Below are positions 6,942 to 14,514 of a stretch of 16,231 nt of DNA, one piece after another. The stretch lies in assembly GCA_002390455.1 (NCBI GenBank), contig DGPN01000024.1, positions 18,848-35,078 on the forward strand, read 5' to 3'. The stretch comes from Flavobacteriaceae bacterium UBA4439. GTDB taxonomy: Bacteria > Bacteroidota > Bacteroidia > Flavobacteriales > Flavobacteriaceae. Below the pieces are notes generated by a model. It searched no databases and was not told the DNA's origin. It was given only the letters and a program-made list of their open reading frames with translations. The translations under genes and the position numbers were made by a program. Positions within the stretch are counted from its first letter, which is position 1. Each line of letters opens with the position of its first letter.

Positions 6942-7835
6942 CTAAAGTTTGATCTTATAGAGCATAGGAAAACCAATCCCTTCGTCTTCACTGGTGATCC
7001 AAAAGGTATTTTGGTCAATAATTTTAACGGCTTCAATTTGCTTTCCGTCCAAAGGCAATTTGAATTTTTTCATTTTGATTTGGTTCAGGTTTTCCATATT
7101 AAATGAATGGAGGGTGTATAGAAATTGTTCTTCGGCTCGGTTATAACCTACCAAGGCTACCAATTTGAGTTTGTTGTGATAGTCGCCTCCTGTAATCAGA
7201 GATTGAACATCAAAAGATTTTTTGGGGTTCAAGAGATAATCTCCAGAGGACTTAGGGATGGAGTAAAGCTCAGTGGTCGATTTTTTTCGATTTTTTGAAA
7301 ACAACACCAACATTTTTTCTGTGGCGATCAAGGCTTCTGCATCAAAGGGGTGTTTTTTTCTTTTTTCAAAATTTACTTGTTCTCGATAGCGGAATGTAAT
7401 TTCCCCCACTTTTTTAAAATTCCGTTTAGGGTTAACGATCAGGATTTTGAGGTCTTTTCTTTTTCCATAGTTGTTTCCACTGTCTGAGATATAAACGTAA
7501 TTTTTGTCTTGAGCGATGTCTTCCCAGTCATTATTTTCTGCATCTTCAATGAGGTATTGGTTAACGATATTGCCTTGTTTGTCAAATCGATACAAGATGG
7601 GCTTTCCACCGGAATCGTTGTGGGTGAGAAAGTCATTTTTAAAATATTCTAAACCAGAGCTTTCTTCAATTTTTTTGGGAAGTTGGGTTTTATAGATTAT
7701 TTTTTGGGCGCACAATTTTCCATTATTATATGGACCAAAGAAAAGGGTCAGAAGTAGGCAAAGTTTAATAAAAGTGCTCAGATTATTGAGTTTTAAGGGT
7801 GAAGTTAAGATTTTTTTTACGTCCAATGATTCCAT
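6942..7835 (-). CDS. secreted beta-propeller protein (phytase-esterase-like or NHL-like)
   Basis: This protein of about 297 residues has a signal peptide (hydrophobic 'LCLLLTLFFGPY', ending near LCAQ). The mature part has repeated strands with 'SSGLEYFKNDFLTHNDSGG', 'DAENNDWEDIAQDKNYVY', 'ISDSGNN', 'HPFDAEALI' and 'FWITSEDEG'. This set (SGL..HNDSG..., NDWEDIA, D-E-AL, SE-G) is typical of secreted Bacteroidota beta-propellers that resemble the esterase-like phytase or SMP-30/NHL groups; no enzyme activity is proven. Start choice is uncertain. The frame opens at ATG 7859; ATG 7835 or TTG 7826 give shorter n-regions. Every ATG option overlaps the end of the PHP gene, which stops at 7783, so the two must be co-translated. 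The same-strand methyltransferase gene follows after 106 nt. Confidence 0.75.
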   Translation of the reverse strand: MESLDVKKILTSPLKLNNLSTFIKLCLLLTLFFGPYNNGKLCAQKIIYKTQLPKKIEESSGLEYFKNDFLTHNDSGGKPILYRFDKQGNIVNQYLIEDAENNDWEDIAQDKNYVYISDSGNNYGKRKDLKILIVNPKRNFKKVGEITFRYREQVNFEKRKKHPFDAEALIATEKMLVLFSKNRKKSTTELYSIPKSSGDYLLNPKKSFDVQSLITGGDYHNKLKLVALVGYNRAEEQFLYTLHSFNMENLNQIKMKKFKLPLDGKQIEAVKIIDQNTFWITSEDEGIGFPMLYKIKL

Positions 7836-8886
7836 TGAGCAGTTCGAATGGCAGTTCAATAACTGATTTTACTACAAGGGTTTTGATATCAATATCTTTT
7901 TCGCCATAGGGTTCGATTTTGAAAATGGCTGCATCTTGATGGAAGGTAAAAGGGCCATTATATTTTAGGTGTAGGGTATTGGCAGAGTGATTTTTTAGGG
8001 TGACTTTGGCAATCAATTTATCTCCATCGTAGATGGGGGTGGACGCGGATAGATTGGCTTTTACCAGTTGGAATAAGTGCTCTTCTTTAGCGATAATCAG
8101 TTCCTTAAACCAAACCACTGTTTTGCCCGCAAATAGGGCTTTTTTGATGTTTTGGGGACTGTTGTCCTCGGACAAAATAAATGTCATCGGTCTGTGACCT
8201 CCCATAGGAATGTCAAAGTCCCAAGCGGTTAATTTGTGAACATCAGAGGTTCCAAGCATGGTGAGTCCATTTTCCAATGCTATTTCTATGGCTTCTTCTG
8301 ACATGGTGTCGAAGTTAACGACTTCAATTCCGTGAAGGAGTTTCTTTTTAATTAGATTTTTATGCATCGGATCGAGTCTTGCGATTCCGTCTTTTCTTTG
8401 TGCCTCCCAATTGGGGTGATTCCAAAAAACAAAGCCCTTTTGACGGTTGGCTTCTGTAATACCTGCCTCGGGATCGTCGGGAAATAATAGTTTATTGGCA
8501 TCCTGAATAAATACAGCATTAATATGTCCTGGAGGCATAGAGCGGGTGATTTCTGCCCCTCTGATTACGGTAAGTTTTGATTCTTTTGCAGTGTCTTCGG
8601 CAATATGGAAGGATCGATTCCTGTCGGGATTGGGAAGGTCTTTTCGGTGGGGTTGGTATTCTAAATGATCCGTAATCGAGATCAAGTCCAGTCCCTCTTT
8701 CAGAGCTTCTTCTACTCTGATGTTGGGCCATACAGAACCATCGGAAAATGTAGTGTGGATGTGAAGATCTGTACTGATAAGTGACAGCCCATCAGGTGCT
8801 TTGAAAAAGGATTTTTCCTGAGCCGAAATCCAAATGGGGAGAGCGGTTAATAATAGAGAAATAAATTTTCGAGATTGTTTTTTCAT
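7783..8886 (-). CDS. exported PHP-domain phosphodiesterase (Sb-PDE-like)
   Basis: This 367-residue protein has a signal peptide (MKKQSRKFISLLLTALPIWI, ending SAQ) and a PHP metallo-hydrolase domain. Metal ligands expected in PHP enzymes are visible: 'DLHIHTTFSDG' (Asp40, His42, His44, Asp49), 'ITDHLEY' (Asp73, His74), 'RGAEIT' (Glu112), 'PGHINAV' (His121), 'NHPNW' (His157) and 'GTSDVH' (Asp215, His217). The trinuclear-metal site therefore looks complete. Exported PHP proteins of this length in Bacteroidota are usually named Sb-PDE family phosphodiesterases after a bacterial organophosphate diesterase; the physiological substrate is probably a phosphodiester, but that is an inference. Residues after about 270 form a beta-rich C-terminal extension. 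The 3' end overlaps the beta-propeller gene. A 145-nt gap separates it from the cupin gene upstream. Confidence 0.85.
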   Translation of the reverse strand: MKKQSRKFISLLLTALPIWISAQEKSFFKAPDGLSLISTDLHIHTTFSDGSVWPNIRVEEALKEGLDLISITDHLEYQPHRKDLPNPDRNRSFHIAEDTAKESKLTVIRGAEITRSMPPGHINAVFIQDANKLLFPDDPEAGITEANRQKGFVFWNHPNWEAQRKDGIARLDPMHKNLIKKKLLHGIEVVNFDTMSEEAIEIALENGLTMLGTSDVHKLTAWDFDIPMGGHRPMTFILSEDNSPQNIKKALFAGKTVVWFKELIIAKEEHLFQLVKANLSASTPIYDGDKLIAKVTLKNHSANTLHLKYNGPFTFHQDAAIFKIEPYGEKDIDIKTLVVKSVIELPFELLNGIIGRKKNLNFTLKTQ

Positions 8887-9031
8887 GATAGTTGTTTTAC
8901 CAGTGATTAAGTTGTTGAGAACTATTGCCCAAAAGAGTTTGTTACAAGTTTAAAAATTTCCAATTAAAAGATACTCAATCTTTTTTTGAAATTTGTCTAC
9001 TATCGCTGGACAACTTACAAGAAAATGTTTT

Positions 9032-9523
9032 TTATCGTCCAAAGTCGTCCTGAAGTCTAACGATGTCCTCCTCATTGGAGGGATTTTCGGGGTCTGTGTG
9101 TTGCCAAATTTCGGCGACCAAAGCTTGTTGATCAAGGCCAATTAATCGATGACGTTCTCCTTGTTGAAGCCTTACCTGATCTCCTTCGTTGAGTTGCATA
9201 ATAGGTTTTTGATTATCGTCATTGGAACGGATGATTCCAACAGTCCCTTGGTAGACCCTCCAGATTTCTGCTCGGCGATGGTGGTATTGCCAGGAGAGTC
9301 TGGCTTGGGGGCTGACGATGAGGGTCTTGGGACTTAATTTTCCTCCAATTTTCAAGCTTTCAATGGAGATTCCTTCAAAAAATTGATCGGCAAACTTTTG
9401 CGCTTGATTTTCGTCAATCACCAAGAATCCACCCCAAGGTCGTTCAAAATCGAAATCAACAATTTGGTAACCGAAGGATTCTATATGGCTTTTTACTTCT
9501 GAGAAATTTCTGGTTTTATTCAT
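9032..9523 (-). CDS. cupin protein, phosphomannose isomerase type II-like
   Basis: This 163-residue single-domain cupin is cytoplasmic. The N-terminus carries 'FERPWGGFLVIDE', the (R/K)PWG opening of mannose-6-phosphate isomerase / mannose-1-phosphate guanylyltransferase cupins. The core has 'SPKTLIVSPQARLSWQYHHRRAEIW' spread over about residues 62-88, with the HHRxxEIW metal/sugar-binding motif, 'LNEGDQVRLQQGERHRL' with the second histidine, and the strongly conserved tail 'NEEDIVRLQDDFGR'. Such stand-alone cupins are often annotated as phosphoheptose or mannose-6-phosphate isomerases; the actual reaction is unproven. A strong terminator hairpin lies only 12 nt upstream of its ATG (9523), which leaves no room for a normal promoter and leader, so its expression is unusual or depends on readthrough. 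Confidence 0.82.
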   Translation of the reverse strand: MNKTRNFSEVKSHIESFGYQIVDFDFERPWGGFLVIDENQAQKFADQFFEGISIESLKIGGKLSPKTLIVSPQARLSWQYHHRRAEIWRVYQGTVGIIRSNDDNQKPIMQLNEGDQVRLQQGERHRLIGLDQQALVAEIWQHTDPENPSNEEDIVRLQDDFGR

Positions 9524-9534
9524 TCTATAAATAC

Positions 9535-9572
9535 AAAAAACAGGAATAGCAATATGTTTACTATTCCTGTTT
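9535..9572 (-). terminator. strong hairpin terminator between the uronate operon and cupin gene
   Basis: On the minus strand AAACAGGAATAG (9572-9561) pairs perfectly over 12 bp with CTATTCCTGTTT (9549-9538) around an 11-nt loop and runs into Ts to 9535. It begins about 18 nt after the stop of the Gfo/Idh gene, so it can end the uxaB-uxaA-oxidoreductase transcript. Its T tract ends just 11 nt before the cupin ATG at 9523, which is unusually close for an ordinary operon terminator and may make it an attenuator. Confidence 0.8.
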
Positions 9573-9589
9573 AAAAAAGAATCAAAATT

Positions 9590-11056
9590 TTAAATAGGGA
9601 GTTCCCAACCTTTTCGGTATTCTTTACTCACAAAGGCATTGGCTTCTTCCAAGTTTTTGATTTTCATATTTTCACCATCCCAAAAGAGCTTTTTCCTTCC
9701 GGAGTAACTCAGGATTTTTCTACCATTACCTCTGGTTCCATTGACTTTTCTAAGGTCTCTGCTGCGAAGTGCAAGATTCCCCATGATTACGGACTCGGTA
9801 AAGGGTCCGGAATAATCAAATGAGGAAGTCAAAGCTTTGTGTTCTGAGCTGTTGAAACCAACCTTACAGGCTTCAGTCCATGTGGATGCATGAACGTCAT
9901 TGACATTGGGTTGTTTACTAGTGTCGAAGACAACAGGTTTCTCCCCTTTGATGTACAAGGTGGGATTATTGGCATAAATTTCTGCGGTAATCACTCCTTT
10001 AGAACCTAACATCATGATTCCACTGGAATTTCCAACATCATAGTTCATGATGAATTCTTCTTCAATTTCTTCAGGAATGGTGGGAGTAAGTCCTCCGTCC
10101 ATCCAAATGAGTTTGATTCCGTCTTTGTTGTGAGGGGAGTTATCGTATTGTAAAGTTACCATAGAGGAAATTGGACATCCTTCTGGTGTGTACTCAGGGG
10201 TCCACATTTTCTTGAATACATTGGTTGCAGTACACTCTACACTGCTGGGGTAGCCCAACTGTAATGTTTTGTATGGAGCATCAAGTGTATGACAGCCGAT
10301 ATCACCTAGAGCACCTGTTCCGTATTCCCAGAAACCTCTCCAATCGAATGGGTGAAGGCCTGGACTGTAGGGTTTAGATTGTGCGGTTCCCAACCACAAA
10401 TCCCAATTTAATGTATCGGGTTTTTTGGCGATGTCGGCACTGGGGTGATTAATCCCTTGCGGCCAAACGGGTCTATTGGTCCACGCATATATGGTGTGTA
10501 CTTTTCCAACTTTATTTTGGTCAATCCACTCTTGAATTTTGGGCACTCCAATACTGGATCCTCCTTGGTTACCCATTTGGGTAACAATTTTGTTTTTTTC
10601 AGCGGTCTGAGCCAGAAGTCTTGCCTCGGCAATGGTATGGGTTAGGGGTTTTTGAACATACACGTGTATGCCCCTGTTCATACAATCATAGGCAATTTTG
10701 GCATGATTGTGATCGGGTGTAGAAATGGTAAGCGCATCGATGTCTTTTTCTTTATCGAGCATTTCCCTGTAGTCTACATATTTATTAGCATTGTTGTGCG
10801 TAGTGTAAGCGCTTTTGGCATTGGCCGGATCAACATCACAAAGCGCAATGACTCTGTTTTTCCCATTTTGATAAGCATTTTTAATGTCTGAAGTTCCTTT
10901 TCCTCCAGAACCTATGGCGGCAAGGCCCAATTGGTCGCTTGGAGCGGTGAAGCCTTCTCCACCCAAAACGTTGCGGGGAACGATAAATACTCCAGTGCCA
11001 ATCATTCCTGATTTCTTAATGAAATTTCTACGTGATTTGGATTGTTTTTTGCTCAT
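9590..11056 (-). CDS. Tat-exported Gfo/Idh/MocA family oxidoreductase
   Basis: This is a 488-residue NAD(P)-type sugar oxidoreductase. A twin-arginine signal 'SRRNFIKKSGMIGTGVFIV' occupies residues 8-26, predicting export. The Rossmann domain follows: 'LAAIGSGGKG' (45-54), 'ALCDVD' (71-76) at the end of beta-2, and 'STPDHNHAKIA' (112-122). The usual catalytic EKP is 'VQKPLTH' (134-140), with Gln for Glu but the Lys kept. The C-terminal domain has 'GALGDIGCHTLDAPY' (248-262) with the expected active-site His256. Tat-exported members often keep a tightly bound NAD(H) and act on glycosides or cyclitols; the substrate here is unknown. It follows uxaA after 71 nt on the same strand, suggesting a role in uronate or oligosaccharide use. 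A perfect terminator follows at 9572-9535. Confidence 0.9.
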   Translation of the reverse strand: MSKKQSKSRRNFIKKSGMIGTGVFIVPRNVLGGEGFTAPSDQLGLAAIGSGGKGTSDIKNAYQNGKNRVIALCDVDPANAKSAYTTHNNANKYVDYREMLDKEKDIDALTISTPDHNHAKIAYDCMNRGIHVYVQKPLTHTIAEARLLAQTAEKNKIVTQMGNQGGSSIGVPKIQEWIDQNKVGKVHTIYAWTNRPVWPQGINHPSADIAKKPDTLNWDLWLGTAQSKPYSPGLHPFDWRGFWEYGTGALGDIGCHTLDAPYKTLQLGYPSSVECTATNVFKKMWTPEYTPEGCPISSMVTLQYDNSPHNKDGIKLIWMDGGLTPTIPEEIEEEFIMNYDVGNSSGIMMLGSKGVITAEIYANNPTLYIKGEKPVVFDTSKQPNVNDVHASTWTEACKVGFNSSEHKALTSSFDYSGPFTESVIMGNLALRSRDLRKVNGTRGNGRKILSYSGRKKLFWDGENMKIKNLEEANAFVSKEYRKGWELPI

Positions 11057-11127
11057 TTCTTAAATTTTGAATTATATAAAAATAATCAAGTTTTTTTAGA
11101 TTACACATAAGCCTCATGTTTTTTTCA

Positions 11128-12729
11128 TTACAAAGAAATATCCCTTTTCCAAGGTAAGAAGTCAAATTGTCTGTTTTGTGTAGCTTTGGTAGCTGTTTCT
11201 CCACTGGCTACTTTGATGATGTACTCAAGCAAATCCTCTGACAACTCATCAAGAGACTTAGAACCTTCAATAATTTCACCGGTATTGAAGTCGATGATAT
11301 CTTCCATTTTATGATACAGGGCAGTGTTGGAGGACACTTTGATAACAGGGGTAATGGGATTCCCTGTTGGTGTTCCAAGGCCAGTAGTAAAAAGGATCAA
11401 ATTGGCACCAGAGCCTGCCATTGCGGTGGTGCTTTCGACATCGTTTCCGGGGGTACAAAGTAAATTCAAGCCGCAATTGCTAAAATATTCTCCGTAATCC
11501 AGTACATCTACAATTGGGGAGTTGCCTCCTTTTTTGGCGGCTCCGGCAGATTTCATGGCATCGGTAATGAGTCCGTCTTTAATATTGCCAGGAGAAGGAT
11601 TGGTACTGAAATCAGTTCCTGAAGCAATGACCTTGTTTTCATAGGAGGCCATAAGTTCTATGAATTTTTGTGCTTTGGCTCGATCGACACAGCGGTCAAC
11701 GAGTTCTTGCTCTACCCCCCTAAGTTCTGGAAACTCTGAGAGAATGGCACTTCCTCCCAGTGCTACCAATTTGTCTGTGGCAGCTCCTAAAGTTGGATTG
11801 GCAGAAATTCCTGAAAAGCCATCAGAGCCTCCGCATTCCAAACCAATGCTAAGCTTGGAAATAGGGGTTTTTTCCCTTTGAATGTCATTGGCTTTTTTTA
11901 TTTCTACCAGGGAGTCTTTGATTATTTTTTGAATTAAGTTTTCACCGCTTCCTATTTCTTGTTGGTCGAATACAAGCAGTGGTTTGTCAAAATTTTTATT
12001 GATTGTTTTGAGTTGGTCAAGGAAAAGATCGACTTGTAAGTTTTGACAACCCAAGCTCAACACTGAGGCTCCGACCACGTTGGGATTGTTGACATAGCCC
12101 GCCAAGAGCTTTCCTAACATGGTGGAATCGGCTCTTGTTCCGCCACAACCTGAGTGATGGGTGATGAACCGGACTTCGACATTGGGAAAGGGATTTACGG
12201 CGGCAGGGGCTTGGATGGTTGCTGATTTTCCTTGAACTAAAGTTCTCAGGTAATGCTGATGTTCGGATAATTTATCGGGATAGAATTCTCGTTCAAATAC
12301 GGTTTTTAGAAGTTCGACATTTCTGTTTTCGCAAAAAACCAAAGGGAAAAAAAGCCAGATGTTTTGGGTCCCTGCCGAACCGTCTTTGCGGGGGTAACCC
12401 ATAAAACTTCTTTCTTGTTTGGATGGGTTTTCGGTCAGCGTTTTTCCGGCCTTATCAAAATTGATGTCATTGTTGAAAGCATTGTTCATGTTTAGGGTGG
12501 TCAATGCCGCTCCTTGGGGAATTTCTTGATTGGCAATGCCCACTTTGACTCCATACATGAATAATGGATCATCTTTTTTTACGTACCACTGAGTGAATTT
12601 GTGTTTTTGTTTAATGTCTTCTACCAAAGTGATTTGCTGTCCTTCAACTTTGATGTTTTCCCCTTTTTTAAGGTTTTCAAGGGCAACAATCATATTGTCT
12701 TGCCGATTGATTTTAATGGCTTTATTCAT
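11128..12729 (-). CDS. uxaA: altronate dehydratase UxaA
   Basis: This 533-residue cytoplasmic enzyme converts D-altronate to 2-dehydro-3-deoxy-D-gluconate in hexuronate catabolism. Both family domains are present. The N-terminal SAF domain (about 12-90) holds the 'HKF' and 'YGVKVGIANQEIPQGAAL' motifs. The catalytic UxaA domain holds 'GYPRKDGSAGTQN' (111-123), 'HHSGCGGTRADS' (191-202), 'LSLGCQN' (224-230), 'GLECGGSDGFSGISANP' (296-312) and 'CTPGNDVESTTAMAGSGANL'. The conserved His and Cys residues expected for Fe(II) binding are intact. Length is at the normal upper end for the family. Its ATG at 12729 overlaps the TGA of uxaB by 4 nt (ATGA), so the two are translationally coupled. The start is decided by this overlap and the full SAF domain. 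Confidence 0.96.
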   Translation of the reverse strand: MNKAIKINRQDNMIVALENLKKGENIKVEGQQITLVEDIKQKHKFTQWYVKKDDPLFMYGVKVGIANQEIPQGAALTTLNMNNAFNNDINFDKAGKTLTENPSKQERSFMGYPRKDGSAGTQNIWLFFPLVFCENRNVELLKTVFEREFYPDKLSEHQHYLRTLVQGKSATIQAPAAVNPFPNVEVRFITHHSGCGGTRADSTMLGKLLAGYVNNPNVVGASVLSLGCQNLQVDLFLDQLKTINKNFDKPLLVFDQQEIGSGENLIQKIIKDSLVEIKKANDIQREKTPISKLSIGLECGGSDGFSGISANPTLGAATDKLVALGGSAILSEFPELRGVEQELVDRCVDRAKAQKFIELMASYENKVIASGTDFSTNPSPGNIKDGLITDAMKSAGAAKKGGNSPIVDVLDYGEYFSNCGLNLLCTPGNDVESTTAMAGSGANLILFTTGLGTPTGNPITPVIKVSSNTALYHKMEDIIDFNTGEIIEGSKSLDELSEDLLEYIIKVASGETATKATQNRQFDFLPWKRDISL

Positions 12730-14132
12730 GATGTAAGACTTTTAAAAACAGGATAGGCTTCGCTTATTTTGTCGTGCGTGACAATGGCATATAGCGCTTG
12801 TGTGAGGGTATCTTTAAGAGGGCCGATTTTGGCCAAGTTTTGATCCCAAAGGGCAATATTGGAGAGGGTTTCGCTCACTATTTTTTCAATTTCATTGTTT
12901 TTCCAAATCTCTTCAAAGAATAAAATGTTTTGAGGATCATCTTTGAGAGGATGGGGATGTTTCGAAATTTCTTTACCATAGAAGAAAATAAGGGCGGCCA
13001 TGGCAAAAGTTAAATTTTTGGGAATCTTTCCTTCTTTTTTATAATAGGAAAGTAGGCTGGGCAATACCCTAACTTTGAACTTCGAGATGGAATTTAAGGA
13101 AATGGATTCCAATTGATGAACGATGAAGGGATTAGAAAAACGTTCCAAAACAGATTGGGCGTAGTCTTCTAATGGCTGTCGGTCAAAATCTATACTGGGG
13201 ATGATTTCCTGAGAAAGGGTTTGGGAAAGATAATTTTTTAGAAAATCGTCTTGTAAAGTTTCCGAAACGGTAAGAGTGCCATGGAGCAATCCTACTGGCA
13301 CGAGTACTGTATGGCTTCCGTTGAGTATTCTCACTTTTCGAGTTCTGTAGATGCCTAAGTCTGGAACGACCTTGACGTCGATATTATTCAATTGATCTAC
13401 AGGAAAAATTTCGAGTAGTTTGGGATTTCCTTCAATTACCCAAAGGAAAAAGGGTTCACAAGTGACGATCAATTTATCGGCAAAGGGAAGTTGTTTTTTA
13501 TAAAAATTCAGATCTTTTTTGGGAAAACCAGGAACAATTCTGTCGACCAAAGTATTGTAAAAGTGGTTGAGGTGAATCCATGATATAAAGTTATTATCAA
13601 GCTTCCAAATTTCGCAGAGTTCTAAAATGATTTCTTTGAGCTTAGTTCCATTTTTATCAATCAGTTCACAGGGAATGATTTGGAGGACCTTGGATTTATC
13701 TCCATTAAATGTTTTGAAACGATGATAGAGCAATTGGGTAAGTTTGCCCGGGAAAGAGTGGGCTGGTCTGGCGGTGAATTGATCTTCATTATCTAAGGTA
13801 ATACCTGCTTCGGTGGTGTTGGAAAAAACAAAAGTCAAATTTTCATTCTCAGCGAGTTTTAAGAAATGATCAAACTCTTTATAGGGATTGACCATTTCAT
13901 CGACACAGTCGATTTGTTGTCCTTCTCTAATGTTTTTTCCCTGGAGGACACCTTCGTGAAACAGATGGTATTTCCCGTTTTGTTTTTTCAGTTGCTCAAT
14001 CAGTCCATTGGGGAGGGGTTGAATGATGTCCACTTTGCCAGAAAAGGAAGTTTCGTGATTGAGGATTTGTAAACAATAATCTACAAAAGCCCTGAGGAAA
14101 TTCCCTTCGCCAAATTGAATGCTGTCTGTCAT
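12726..14132 (-). CDS. uxaB: tagaturonate reductase UxaB
   Basis: This 468-residue polyol/mannitol-dehydrogenase-family enzyme reduces D-tagaturonate to D-altronate with NADH, the step before UxaA. Visible signatures are the N-terminal 'QFGEGNFLRAFVDYCLQ' (6-22), where the glycine-rich FGxGNFxRxF loop binds NAD; 'FVFSNTTEAGI' (101-111); 'CEPFFLWVIEG', placing the conserved acidic residue; and 'RKVRILNGSHT', matching the catalytic K..LNGxH motif of the family. Length fits E. coli UxaB. The ATG at 14132 sits in an A-rich leader and no better start is seen. It heads the uxaB-uxaA-oxidoreductase group; its promoter should lie in 14133-14249. Uronate isomerase uxaC and the KDG kinase/aldolase genes are not in the window. 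Confidence 0.95.
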   Translation of the reverse strand: MTDSIQFGEGNFLRAFVDYCLQILNHETSFSGKVDIIQPLPNGLIEQLKKQNGKYHLFHEGVLQGKNIREGQQIDCVDEMVNPYKEFDHFLKLAENENLTFVFSNTTEAGITLDNEDQFTARPAHSFPGKLTQLLYHRFKTFNGDKSKVLQIIPCELIDKNGTKLKEIILELCEIWKLDNNFISWIHLNHFYNTLVDRIVPGFPKKDLNFYKKQLPFADKLIVTCEPFFLWVIEGNPKLLEIFPVDQLNNIDVKVVPDLGIYRTRKVRILNGSHTVLVPVGLLHGTLTVSETLQDDFLKNYLSQTLSQEIIPSIDFDRQPLEDYAQSVLERFSNPFIVHQLESISLNSISKFKVRVLPSLLSYYKKEGKIPKNLTFAMAALIFFYGKEISKHPHPLKDDPQNILFFEEIWKNNEIEKIVSETLSNIALWDQNLAKIGPLKDTLTQALYAIVTHDKISEAYPVFKSLTS

Positions 14133-14249
14133 ATTTTTTTCATTTTTTGAAAGGCTGTAATGAGCCGTATCGAAAGATTGTGAATTTACTAACTTTGTAA
14201 AATAAAGACTTTATTTTTTTCATTTTTTAATATTTATTATTCATAGTCC
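14133..14249. promoter_or_regulatory. divergent promoter region between uxaB and a small lipoprotein gene
   Basis: This 117-nt AT-rich region separates uxaB (-) from the 14250 gene (+). TAACTTTG at 14190-14197 (+) perfectly matches the TAnnTTTG -7 consensus and lies about 52 nt before the ATG at 14250, but no TTTG -33 box lies 19-21 nt upstream of it. No convincing minus-strand promoter for uxaB was found. A 16-nt A/T-rich direct repeat (14133-14148 and 14213-14228) looks like low complexity. Confidence 0.35.
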
Positions 14250-14498
14250 ATGATAAGAGTAATTCTCTTTTTGTTTTTTTTAATTTCCGTTTGTTGCAGT
14301 AAGCAGGAGGAGTGTGTAATTATTAGAAATAAGGAAGAAATGAAGGGCGATTACTATTTTTATTTTCGGCCCAATTATTTTCCCAACTCACAGCTTAATG
14401 ATATAGGCGGTAATGGCTTGACCACGGACTTTGCTTCTGGCAAAGTATCTCAGGAAATATACGATCAGTATGAGGTCGGTGATGAGTACTGTTTTTAG
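14250..14498 (+). CDS. small lipoprotein-like conserved hypothetical protein
   Basis: This 82-residue protein starts with a hydrophobic stretch 'MIRVILFLFFLISVCCSKQE'. The adjacent cysteines (15-16) followed by Ser-Lys resemble a non-canonical lipobox, so it may be lipid-anchored; a lipobox with V or C before the Cys is unusual. The mature part contains a 'DYYFYFRP' strand and ends in 'GKVSQEIYDQYEVGDEYCF'. That ending recurs in short Bacteroidota proteins of unknown function as a 'Y..ixvGDxyC' tail. I know of no assigned activity. The gene stands alone on the plus strand and converges with the AraC-type regulator, only 16 nt separating their stops. Confidence 0.72.
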   Translation: MIRVILFLFFLISVCCSKQEECVIIRNKEEMKGDYYFYFRPNYFPNSQLNDIGGNGLTTDFASGKVSQEIYDQYEVGDEYCF

Positions 14499-14514
14499 CG
14501 ATTTTTCCTTTTTA

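Noticed and set aside
6836..7036. 67-codon N-terminal extension of the methyltransferase frame
   Set aside because: It overlaps the end of the beta-propeller gene, has no similarity to methyltransferase N-termini, and ATG 6835 gives a normal family start.
8950..9141. Minus-strand frame of 63 codons at the 3' end of the cupin gene
   Set aside because: It overlaps the conserved cupin C-terminus (DDFGR) in another frame and has no recognisable features.
10445..10891. Plus-strand frames within the Gfo/Idh gene
   Set aside because: They are antisense shadows of a strongly conserved oxidoreductase and show no start context or domain.
14133..14228. 16-nt direct repeat upstream of uxaB and of the small lipoprotein gene
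   Set aside because: It consists almost only of T with one CA step, so it is best seen as low-complexity leader sequence.
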